Source: CAIUPE01 sp046091665 (GTDB lineage Bacteria; Pseudomonadota; Alphaproteobacteria; Rhizobiales; Beijerinckiaceae). Taken from it: a DNA stretch of 12,248 nt. The stretch lies in the NCBI GenBank assembly GCA_046091665.1, contig JBJTCD010000105.1:1-12248 (forward strand), given 5' to 3'. This document shows, piece by piece, positions 1 to 5,353 of the stretch. Under the pieces are notes generated by a model. That model made no database searches. It was not told the DNA's origin and saw nothing but the letters and a program-made list of their open reading frames with translations. The position numbers were made by a program, and so were the translations under genes. Position 1 is the first letter of the stretch. Each line of letters begins with the position of its first letter.

Positions 1-372
1 ACGCTTCTCAGCGCGCTGATCAGAGATTTAGGACATTCTCTCTGTGGAATTGCCCGCACCGCCGATGAAGCCCTCCATGTCGTTGAAACCAGACAACCGG
101 GACTGATGATCAGCGAGCTTTTATATCCGGACCCCTCTTCGAATAGTGAATTATTCTACAAACTTTTGAAACATAATGATGTGCCCTTCATCATCATTAC
201 AAGACACCCAGAATTATGGACCGAGACCAAATGCCTCTCTCCTGCAGGATTGATCACCAAGCCCTTTTTAGACGAGGTTGTGCGCGCGACCATTAGCAAA
301 GCACTTTTCTTTAATAGGCGAGCAAAAGTACCTTATTGGGATCATCAAAAAGAGACGCAGATCAATCATTAA
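1..372 (+). CDS. PhyR-like response-regulator receiver domain protein (5' partial)
   Basis: The reading frame is open from base 1 to a TAA at 370-372, giving 123 visible residues; the N-terminus lies outside the window. The fragment reads as a CheY-like receiver. It has a helix-1 region ending in GH, the stretch GIARTADEAL, a buried strand LMISELLYP, strand PFIIITRHPE carrying the conserved Thr, and ITKPF carrying the conserved Lys-Pro. It ends ATISKALFF plus a basic/polar tail. The GIART, ITKPF and ATISxALFF wording matches the C-terminal receiver of PhyR, the anti-anti-sigma regulator of the alphaproteobacterial general stress response. Whether a PhyR sigma-like N-terminal domain exists cannot be seen. 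The phospho-acceptor position (residue 39, codon GAG 115-117) is Glu instead of Asp, so normal phosphorylation is unlikely. An EcfG-type promoter for stress genes lies just downstream. A stand-alone receiver is the main alternative. Confidence 0.75.
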   Translation, partial: TLLSALIRDLGHSLCGIARTADEALHVVETRQPGLMISELLYPDPSSNSELFYKLLKHNDVPFIIITRHPELWTETKCLSPAGLITKPFLDEVVRATISKALFFNRRAKVPYWDHQKETQINH

Positions 373-398
373 GTTTCTCGTGAGCCAAAGATTGATCT
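359..398 (+). repeat. 9-bp inverted repeat spanning the receiver gene's stop codon
   Basis: AGATCAATC (359-367) is the exact reverse complement of GATTGATCT (390-398), separated by 22 nt. The left arm is inside the end of the receiver gene and the right arm is in the intergenic region. No T-run follows, so it is not a classical intrinsic terminator. It could be a weak 3' stem-loop or a protein-binding site. Confidence 0.4.
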
Positions 399-432
399 CT
401 CCGACTAAGGTTGATTCCGCATTCCCCCAGAC

Positions 433-457
433 GGAACCTCTGCTAAACGATGGCGTT
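433..457 (+). promoter_or_regulatory. EcfG (general stress sigma factor) promoter
   Basis: GGAAC (433-437) and CGTT (454-457) are separated by exactly 16 nt, which is the consensus of the EcfG/ECF15 family promoter (GGAAC-N16-17-CGTT). The site is intergenic. Transcription would be expected to begin a few bases after CGTT, leaving a short leader of about 30 nt before the downstream start at 494. The downstream genes (ferritin-like DUF892 and KGG protein) are typical stress-regulon members, and the upstream gene is PhyR-like, which strengthens the call. Confidence 0.8.
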
Positions 458-493
458 TGTCTTTCAGCCATTTTTGCATGAGGAGAATTCGTG

Positions 494-985
494 ATGAAAT
501 TAACAACTCTAAACGATCTCTATCTGCGTACAATTCATGACGTGTTTTATGCCGAGAAAGAAGTGTTGCGGGCCAGTGAAGATTTAGAGAAAAAGGCGAC
601 ACAAAAAGATCTCAAATCGGCAATGAAAAAACACAAGGATGACGTGACCGCACGCCTCAAACGGCTTGAAGTGGTGATGAGCACCTTGAAACTGAAGGCG
701 AATGCCCATCATGCCGCGGGCATTGAGGGCCTCTTAAAGGAAGCCAAATCACTTGCGGATGAAATTAGCGATGATGATACGCGTGATGCTGCGCTTTTGG
801 CCTCCCTTCAGGAGATTGAACATTATGGCATCAATCGTTACGGCACATTGATCGCATGGGCCGAAACACTCGGCCAAAAAGAAACAGCCCGATCTTTGCA
901 AGAGAGCTTGGCGACGGCGAAAGATTTCGACCACACGCTTTCGAAAATGGCAACATCGAAGTTAAACCGCCAGGCCGCCATTTAA
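494..985 (+). CDS. DUF892 / YciE-YciF family ferritin-like protein
   Basis: This 163-residue protein is about the usual family length and is predicted all-helical. Family signatures in order: LNDLYLRTIHDVFYAEKEVL (7-25), the helix-2 segment KHKDDVTARLKRLE (46-59), IEGLLKEA (77-84), and QEIEHYGINRYGTLIAWAETLG (106-127). YciE/F-type proteins are stress-induced four-helix-bundle proteins of unclear biochemical role, cytoplasmic, with a ferritin-like fold. Several positions that are normally acidic are changed (EHYE reads EHYG, with Gly112), so metal binding is doubtful. ATG 494 is preferred because AGGAG (481-485) sits 8 nt upstream; an in-frame GTG at 491 is only 5 nt from it. It lies directly downstream of the EcfG-type promoter and is followed 50 bp later by the KGG gene, matching the yciG-yciF/yciE association in enterobacteria. 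The family call is firm; the function is not known. Confidence 0.88.
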   Translation: MKLTTLNDLYLRTIHDVFYAEKEVLRASEDLEKKATQKDLKSAMKKHKDDVTARLKRLEVVMSTLKLKANAHHAAGIEGLLKEAKSLADEISDDDTRDAALLASLQEIEHYGINRYGTLIAWAETLGQKETARSLQESLATAKDFDHTLSKMATSKLNRQAAI

Positions 986-1002
986 TCTCACTTTCAAAAG
1001 CG

Positions 1003-1025
1003 CTCCCCCCAGTGTTTTGCGGGAG
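1003..1025 (+). promoter_or_regulatory. Possible hairpin masking the KGG gene's ribosome binding site
   Basis: CTCCC (1003-1007) can pair with GGGAG (1021-1025), which is the core of the Shine-Dalgarno sequence GGGAGGG (1021-1027) of the gene starting at 1036. The stem has five pairs (four G-C) with a 13-nt loop. This could limit translation of the second cistron, but the stem is short and may be coincidental, since any SD next to a C-run can do this. Confidence 0.25.
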
Positions 1026-1035
1026 GGTGATCAAA

Positions 1036-1362
1036 ATGGCAAAAGATGGTGCACGGCCAATCGCGCGTCCACGCGGTTTCGCTGCGATGGACGCTGAACG
1101 CCAACGTGCGATTGCACGCAAAGGCGGCGAGAGCGTGCCGAAAGAAAAGCGCAGCTTTGCTCGAAATCCGGCTCTCGCCGTTGAAGCCGGACGCAAGGGC
1201 GGTCAAAGCGTCGCCCCCGAGCAGCGAAGCTTTTCAAAAAATCCTAGCTTAGCTGCAGAAGCGGGACGTAAGGGCGGCGAAGTCACACAAAAGGCGGCGC
1301 GCAAAAGTCGTGATGATACAATAGCGGACCATCATGATGAAAGCACACGCTCAAAAACTTAG
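1036..1362 (+). CDS. KGG-repeat general stress protein (YciG / Con-10-like)
   Basis: A 108-residue basic, low-complexity protein. It begins with a typical RGFAAMD segment (13-19) and then carries three RKGG motifs whose KGG cores are at 29-31, 54-56 and 79-81, an exact 25-residue period. Each of the first two units continues with RSFxxNPxLAxEAG. This is the KGG stress-induced family (bacterial YciG, fungal Con-10), small hydrophilic proteins made under stress or in stationary phase whose molecular role is unknown. The C-terminus (about 90-108) is charged and non-repetitive. ATG 1036 is chosen because GGGAGGG (1021-1027) lies 8 nt upstream and the KGG-family homology begins here; longer in-frame extension would run back through the ferritin-like gene. 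It is probably cotranscribed with that gene from the EcfG-type promoter at 433-457. Confidence 0.85.
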   Translation: MAKDGARPIARPRGFAAMDAERQRAIARKGGESVPKEKRSFARNPALAVEAGRKGGQSVAPEQRSFSKNPSLAAEAGRKGGEVTQKAARKSRDDTIADHHDESTRSKT

Positions 1363-1367
1363 GAGCT

Positions 1368-1387
1368 TCTTGGCAGCAAGACATTTT
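1368..1387 (+). terminator. Weak hairpin terminator candidate after the KGG gene
   Basis: TCTTG (1368-1372) and CAAGA (1377-1381) form a 5-bp stem around a GCAG loop, followed by CA and a run of four T (1384-1387). It starts 5 bp after the KGG stop and reaches the end of convergent galE. It is short and AT-rich, so only a weak candidate. Confidence 0.3.
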
Positions 1388-2369
1388 ATGATCGGCTTTG
1401 GAGTTTTTGTTCAAAAGCCAAGGCATGTTTCACGATTTTATCAAGATCATCATAGCGGGGCTTGAAGCCGAGCACGGATTTGATCTTCCCTCCGGTAGCG
1501 ACAATTTCAGGCGGATCACCCGCGCGACGCTGTGCGCGATGAACGATAAAATCTACCCCTGAAACACGTTTAACGGCATCAATCACTTCATCGACGGTTG
1601 ATCCATGCCCATAGGCACAATTGAGCATCACGCCCTTGTTACCCGCACGCAGATAATCAAGCGCCAAGCCATGCGCGGCAGCCAGATCAGACACATGAAT
1701 ATAATCGCGAATACATGTGCCATCACGCGTGGCATAATCGCTGCCGAACACGCTCATCGATGCGCGCTTGCCGGTCGCCACGTCACAAGCGGTTTTGATC
1801 AGATGCGTCGCGCGCGGTGTCGCTTGCCCGGAACGCGCCTCAGGATCAGCCCCTGCCACATTGAAATAGCGCAAAATCATGGACTGCAATCCATGCGCAT
1901 TACGCGCATCTTCCAACATCCACTCAACCATTAATTTTGAGCGGCCATAGGGCGAAACGGGATTGGGCCGCGTGTCTTCACTGACGGGCATTTCATCGGG
2001 CTCGCCATAAACCGCTGCGGTTGACGAGAAGATAAATTTCTTCAAGCCATTTTTGACCGCACTCTCAATCAAGCTTCGTGCTTTGACTGTGTTTGACTCA
2101 TAATAGCCAAGCGGATCGCTCACAGAGTCAGGCACGACAATTTTAGCAGCAAAATGCGCGATCGTATCGATGTTATGATCGTCAATGATTTTACGGATAA
2201 GGGCTTGATCAGCCATATCACCGCGGATCAAGGGAACCGTTGCCGGCAAAAGCCATTCGAAGCCAGTCGATAAATCGTCAAGCACAACAGGCGTTTCGCC
2301 GCGCGCCAAGAGATCAAGCACCATGTGGCTGCCGATATACCCGGCGCCGCCTGTGATCAAAACAGTCAT
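1386..2369 (-). CDS. galE: UDP-glucose 4-epimerase
   Basis: GalE interconverts UDP-glucose and UDP-galactose in the cytoplasm, feeding galactose into exopolysaccharide, lipopolysaccharide or Leloir metabolism. The 327-residue protein has the usual length of the extended short-chain dehydrogenase family. It shows the NAD-binding glycine motif GGAGYIG (7-13), the acidic residues DDLSTG after strand 2 (31-36), catalytic S115-S116-T117 in FSSTAAVYG, and the catalytic pair Y141-x3-K145 in YGRSK. The later landmarks RYFNVAGADP and RDYIHVSDLA are also present. The start at 2369 gives the family N-terminus MTVLITGG and has a purine-rich GGAGAGAGG just upstream. A GTG 57 bp further out would add a non-homologous tail and overlap the stress promoter on the other strand. 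It is a single gene, convergent with the KGG gene and divergent from the small gene at 2469. A paralogous sugar-nucleotide epimerase is the only real alternative. Confidence 0.93.
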   Translation of the reverse strand: MTVLITGGAGYIGSHMVLDLLARGETPVVLDDLSTGFEWLLPATVPLIRGDMADQALIRKIIDDHNIDTIAHFAAKIVVPDSVSDPLGYYESNTVKARSLIESAVKNGLKKFIFSSTAAVYGEPDEMPVSEDTRPNPVSPYGRSKLMVEWMLEDARNAHGLQSMILRYFNVAGADPEARSGQATPRATHLIKTACDVATGKRASMSVFGSDYATRDGTCIRDYIHVSDLAAAHGLALDYLRAGNKGVMLNCAYGHGSTVDEVIDAVKRVSGVDFIVHRAQRRAGDPPEIVATGGKIKSVLGFKPRYDDLDKIVKHALAFEQKLQSRS

Positions 2370-2409
2370 AGAGACCTCTCTCCCCGGCAATAACCAACCC
2401 GCAAAAGAC

Positions 2410-2434
2410 GGAACATCTTTGGACACTCAACGTT
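2410..2434 (+). promoter_or_regulatory. Second EcfG (general stress) promoter
   Basis: GGAAC (2410-2414) and CGTT (2431-2434) are separated by exactly 16 nt, again a perfect match to GGAAC-N16-17-CGTT. It lies in the 99-bp region between divergent galE and the 63-residue gene, pointing at the latter. The predicted transcript would start about 25-30 nt before the ATG at 2469, the same geometry as the site at 433-457. Confidence 0.78.
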
Positions 2435-2468
2435 TCTCCTATCGGTTTGGTGCCATGGGAGCAAGCAG

Positions 2469-2660
2469 ATGAGTGTGGATCGCGATTTTTCCGAACGTCA
2501 GGCCGAATGCGCAACCATGCTCGTGGCCATCGCCCAGCTTCTCCTCAATTCCCCGCCCACTGAATTTGCGTGCTGGCTCCGCATGATTGCCGATGAGATC
2601 GATGCCAAAGGTGTGGACGAGGGGCTTGGCCTCACTTTAGCGGATAATGATGATGAGTGA
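2469..2660 (+). CDS. Small protein of unknown function, predicted general-stress regulon member
   Basis: A 63-residue protein that I do not recognise. It starts with a charged stretch (VDRDFSERQAE, 3-13), continues with a probably helical hydrophobic segment (CATMLVAIAQLLLNS, 14-28), then a PPTEFACWLRMIADEIDAKG region (29-48) and an acidic end (ADNDDE). The middle segment is not long or apolar enough to call a membrane helix with confidence. Coding status is supported by GGGAG (2457-2461) 7 nt before the ATG and by a perfect EcfG-type promoter 35 bp upstream. Its placement between two real genes with almost no overlap also fits. The stop TGA (2658-2660) overlaps by one base an ATG that opens the frame of the MBL hydrolase, so the two may be translationally coupled. 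It could be a small stress-response adaptor, but nothing in the sequence shows this. Confidence 0.7.
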   Translation: MSVDRDFSERQAECATMLVAIAQLLLNSPPTEFACWLRMIADEIDAKGVDEGLGLTLADNDDE

Positions 2661-2685
2661 TGATTGAGACCTGTTACCTCAATCA
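2661..2685 (+). repeat. 8-bp perfect inverted repeat directly after the small gene
   Basis: TGATTGAG (2661-2668) and CTCAATCA (2678-2685) are exact reverse complements around a 9-nt loop. The repeat begins immediately after the TGA of the 63-residue gene. No T-run follows, so termination would be weak. It might act as a 3' stem-loop, an attenuator before the MBL hydrolase gene, or an operator. Confidence 0.45.
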
Positions 2686-2746
2686 GCGTCATCCCCTTCG
2701 CTCCCTCAATTGCATCGCCCCGGTAATTTGTTGTATGCGACACATC

Positions 2747-3655
2747 ATGGGTGAGCAGCCAGACTTTGATCGAAATATGCCGATCGCTGGACAGAGTGAG
2801 CGGTTAAGCCCGCTCGTGCAGCGTATCATTGCGCCGAATCCTGGACCTTTTACCTTCACAGGAACCTGCACTTATATTGTGGGCGATCGTGATAGGATCG
2901 TTATTGATCCCGGACCGGATGATCCGGCGCATCGCGATTTGATTCTCAAAGCCATCGGAACCTCACGTCTCTCTTCCATTCTTGTCACGCACACCCATCG
3001 TGATCACTCACCATTGGCTGCCACATTGAAAGCGCTAACCGGCGCGCCGCTTATAGGCTGCGGACCACATCAGCTGGCGCGTGCGTTAAATGAGGGGGAG
3101 ATCAATCCGCTCGATGCGTCTTCCGATCATGATTATCAGCCTGATCGAGTTTTAATTGATGGCGAGCGTGTAGATTTCGGAGATCTAGAAATTGAAGTGA
3201 TCGCAACGCCCGGCCATACAATCAATCACCTCGCCTTCGCATTGCTCAACGAGAAAGCGCTTTTTTCGGGCGATCATGTGATGGGATGGTCAACAAGCAT
3301 TGTTGCGCCCCCTGACGGCGCCATGCAGCCTTACCTTCACTCGCTTGAAAAGCTGATCACGCGTGACGATCAAATTTATTATCCCGGTCATGGTGAAGCG
3401 GTGACGTCGCCCTCACGCTTTGTGCCGCAACTTTTGGCCCATCGTCGTTTACGCGAAACAGGCATTCTCGAATCTATACGCCAAGGCGTTTCAACAATAC
3501 CCGAACTCGTTGCTAAACTTTATCGCGGGCTTGATCCGCGGCTACATGGTGCTGCGGGACTTTCGGTTTTTGCGCATCTCGAAGACCTTGTTTCGCGCGG
3601 GCTTGTGCAGGCGGAGCCCTCATTATCGCTCGCCGCAAAGTTTTCATCGCGTTGA
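2747..3655 (+). CDS. MBL-fold metallo-hydrolase, LACTB2-like
   Basis: A metallo-beta-lactamase-fold hydrolase of the LACTB2/glyoxalase II-like branch. Counting from ATG 2747 (302 residues), the metal-binding residues are all present: H82-x-H84-x-D86-H87 (THTHRDH), H157 (TPGHT), D176 (SGDHVMGW) and H215 (YPGHG). The N-terminal NPGPFTFTGTCTYIVG (31-46) and C-terminal helical/winged-helix-like part (about 230-290) match this branch, whose members are hydrolases of uncertain substrate (thioesters or nucleic acid). The start is uncertain. No good Shine-Dalgarno precedes 2747. The frame stays open back to GTG 2657 and ATG 2660, which overlap the stop of the preceding small gene; 2747 gives the usual family length. 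It ends 1 bp before the convergent end of mutY. Confidence 0.88.
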   Translation: MGEQPDFDRNMPIAGQSERLSPLVQRIIAPNPGPFTFTGTCTYIVGDRDRIVIDPGPDDPAHRDLILKAIGTSRLSSILVTHTHRDHSPLAATLKALTGAPLIGCGPHQLARALNEGEINPLDASSDHDYQPDRVLIDGERVDFGDLEIEVIATPGHTINHLAFALLNEKALFSGDHVMGWSTSIVAPPDGAMQPYLHSLEKLITRDDQIYYPGHGEAVTSPSRFVPQLLAHRRLRETGILESIRQGVSTIPELVAKLYRGLDPRLHGAAGLSVFAHLEDLVSRGLVQAEPSLSLAAKFSSR

Positions 3656-3656
3656 T

Positions 3657-4736
3657 TTACGCACGTGAAAGTGCAAGCACTTTACGAAATACCGTCGGTA
3701 AAGCTTCGCCCTCTGGTCCATTGGCTGATGACCACCGATGAGTGGGCTTGATCTTCAAAGACTTTGGTGCGTCGGCGTGATAAACACTCAATGTCAGATG
3801 AAAATGCGTAAACACATGTGTAACCATGCTCTCAAGCTTTTGCCATCGCGCTTTCACGGGAGCTGATTGAAGAAGCGTTTCCTCGTCGAGCACCATCTCT
3901 TGCCATGCGGTTGTCGGCACGCCCGTCATACCGCCAAGCAGACCTTGATCCGGGCGAGCCTCGAGGAGCACAGCGCCATCGGATCTTCGGAGCAAAAACG
4001 CAGCGCCATGGCGATGAGGCTTTGCTTTCTTCGCTTGTTTCACAGGATATCTTATCGGATCGCTCGCTTTAAAAGCTGAGCAGTTTTTCATGAGTGGACA
4101 AAGCGAACAGCGCGGCGCTTTCGGAATACAGATCGTTGCGCCAAGATCCATCATCGCTTGCGCGAAATCACCCGGTCGATCATCAGGGATCAGCGCTTCC
4201 ACTTTTTTTCTGATGTCATCTTTGATTTCAGAAACCGGTTGATCAAGCGCATAGAGTCGGGTGATTACGCGCTCAACATTGCCATCAATTGCCGCTTCTT
4301 TTTGATGAAACGCAATCGATGCAATCGCGCCGGCCGTATAAGCCCCGATGCCGGGAAGCTTTTTCAAATCCATAATTGTTTTCGGAAAACGGCTTTTATG
4401 ATCACTCACTAATTTTTGTGCGCATGCATGAAGATTGCGCGCGCGGGAGTAATAACCAAGCCCGGCCCATAAACGTAAAACTTCATCTCGTTCAGCGCGT
4501 GCAAGATCATCAATCGTTGGAAAACGCGCAACAAAAGTTTCAAAATAAGGAATGACCGTTTTCACGACCGTCTGCTGCAACATGATTTCGGAGAGCCAAA
4601 CCCGATAAGGATCAGGCCGCTTGCCGCGCGTCATCCGCCACGGCAGCACGCGCTGATGCGCATCATACCAGTCAAGCAGGCGCTCGGTGGGCTTTGCGCC
4701 CGTCTTGTGATTGCGTCCCGTGCCGCTGCGTTTCAT
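3657..4736 (-). CDS. mutY: A/G-specific adenine glycosylase MutY
   Basis: MutY removes adenine mispaired with 8-oxoguanine, starting base excision repair. The 359-residue protein has a normal length. It shows catalytic E50 in SEIMLQQT, the helix-hairpin-helix LPGIGAYTAGAI (127-138), catalytic D151 in AIDGNVERV, and the [4Fe-4S] ligands C203-x6-C210-x2-C213-x5-C219. The C-terminal NUDIX-like 8-oxoguanine-recognition domain (about 240-359) includes HVFTHFHL, where the serine of the FSH loop known from studied enzymes is threonine. Presence of D151, the WRxxxxxRPDPYRVWLSE region and the C-terminal domain separates it from endonuclease III. The ATG at 4736 lacks an obvious ribosome binding site. 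It is transcribed divergently from dciA across a 62-bp gap and convergently with the MBL hydrolase. Confidence 0.96.
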   Translation of the reverse strand: MKRSGTGRNHKTGAKPTERLLDWYDAHQRVLPWRMTRGKRPDPYRVWLSEIMLQQTVVKTVIPYFETFVARFPTIDDLARAERDEVLRLWAGLGYYSRARNLHACAQKLVSDHKSRFPKTIMDLKKLPGIGAYTAGAIASIAFHQKEAAIDGNVERVITRLYALDQPVSEIKDDIRKKVEALIPDDRPGDFAQAMMDLGATICIPKAPRCSLCPLMKNCSAFKASDPIRYPVKQAKKAKPHRHGAAFLLRRSDGAVLLEARPDQGLLGGMTGVPTTAWQEMVLDEETLLQSAPVKARWQKLESMVTHVFTHFHLTLSVYHADAPKSLKIKPTHRWSSANGPEGEALPTVFRKVLALSRA

Positions 4737-4798
4737 AATGGAACCAGAATCTACATCTCGCCTTTATTTACCCATTTTTTCACATAAGTCTTGAGTTC

Positions 4799-5281
4799 AT
4801 GAAACGGCCCCGCGCTTTGGCAGAGTTAATCGATGAGACGATTGCGCCCGTTTTGGCGGCGCAGGGCTTTGCCTCATCCGACATTGTGGCGTCATGGCCA
4901 GAGCTTGTGGGCGAAAAACTCGCCGAGAAAAGCGAGCCCGTGAAAATCAATTGGCCGCGTAAAACGGCGTCAAGAAATGAGGTGGAACCCGCGACCCTTG
5001 TAATCCGGGTTGAAAGCGCCTTCGCGCTCGATCTTCAACATCTAAGCCCAATCCTGATTGAGCGGGTAAATGCCCGTTATGGCTGGAAAGCCATCGGAAA
5101 AATCCTGTTGAAACAAGGACCCGTCCGGAAAACCGCGCCTCACCGTCCGTTACCCCCGCCGTCCCCCGAATATGTCGCGAAAGCGCGGGACGCCGTCGCC
5201 CCCCTCACCAATCCGGCACTTGAAGAGGCGCTCATACGCCTCGGCGCAGGCATCCTCGCCCGCAAGGACCCTCGCCCCTAA
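4799..5281 (+). CDS. dciA: DUF721 / DciA-family protein (probable replicative helicase loader)
   Basis: A 160-residue protein of the DUF721 family. The N-terminal part (about 1-110) carries the family signature IVASWPELVGEKLAEKSEPVKI (29-50) and continues with LVIRVESAFALDLQHLSPILIERVNARYGWKAIGKI, the KH-like domain of DciA. A proline-rich linker (PHRPLPPPSPEY) then leads to a short helical C-terminus. DciA proteins assist loading or activity of the replicative helicase DnaB in bacteria lacking DnaC; assignment of that role here follows from family membership. It is the first gene of a likely dciA-dsbA-smc unit and divergent from mutY, an arrangement common in alphaproteobacteria. No strong Shine-Dalgarno precedes the ATG. 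Confidence 0.82.
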   Translation: MKRPRALAELIDETIAPVLAAQGFASSDIVASWPELVGEKLAEKSEPVKINWPRKTASRNEVEPATLVIRVESAFALDLQHLSPILIERVNARYGWKAIGKILLKQGPVRKTAPHRPLPPPSPEYVAKARDAVAPLTNPALEEALIRLGAGILARKDPRP

Positions 5282-5353
5282 ACCACCTTGCCTTTTTGTG
5301 GGCACCCCTGTTGATAGACCTTACATCGCGCATTCGAAGAAAGACCTGATCCC

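Noticed and set aside
856..1035. Upstream in-frame extension of the KGG gene inside the ferritin-like gene
   Set aside because: Family homology and a good ribosome binding site both place the start at 1036.
1386..2369. Possible horizontal transfer of galE into the stress cluster
   Set aside because: No flanking repeats, integrase, tRNA or clear compositional break is visible; the interruption is explained as simple gene order.
2370..2426. Longer galE start at GTG 2426
   Set aside because: It adds 19 residues with no resemblance to the epimerase N-terminus and overlaps the EcfG-type site; MTVLITGG at 2369 is the standard start.
4740..4765. GGAAC between mutY and dciA as another stress promoter
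   Set aside because: No CGTT occurs 16-17 nt downstream. The same is true of the GGAAC at 9714-9718 before atpI.
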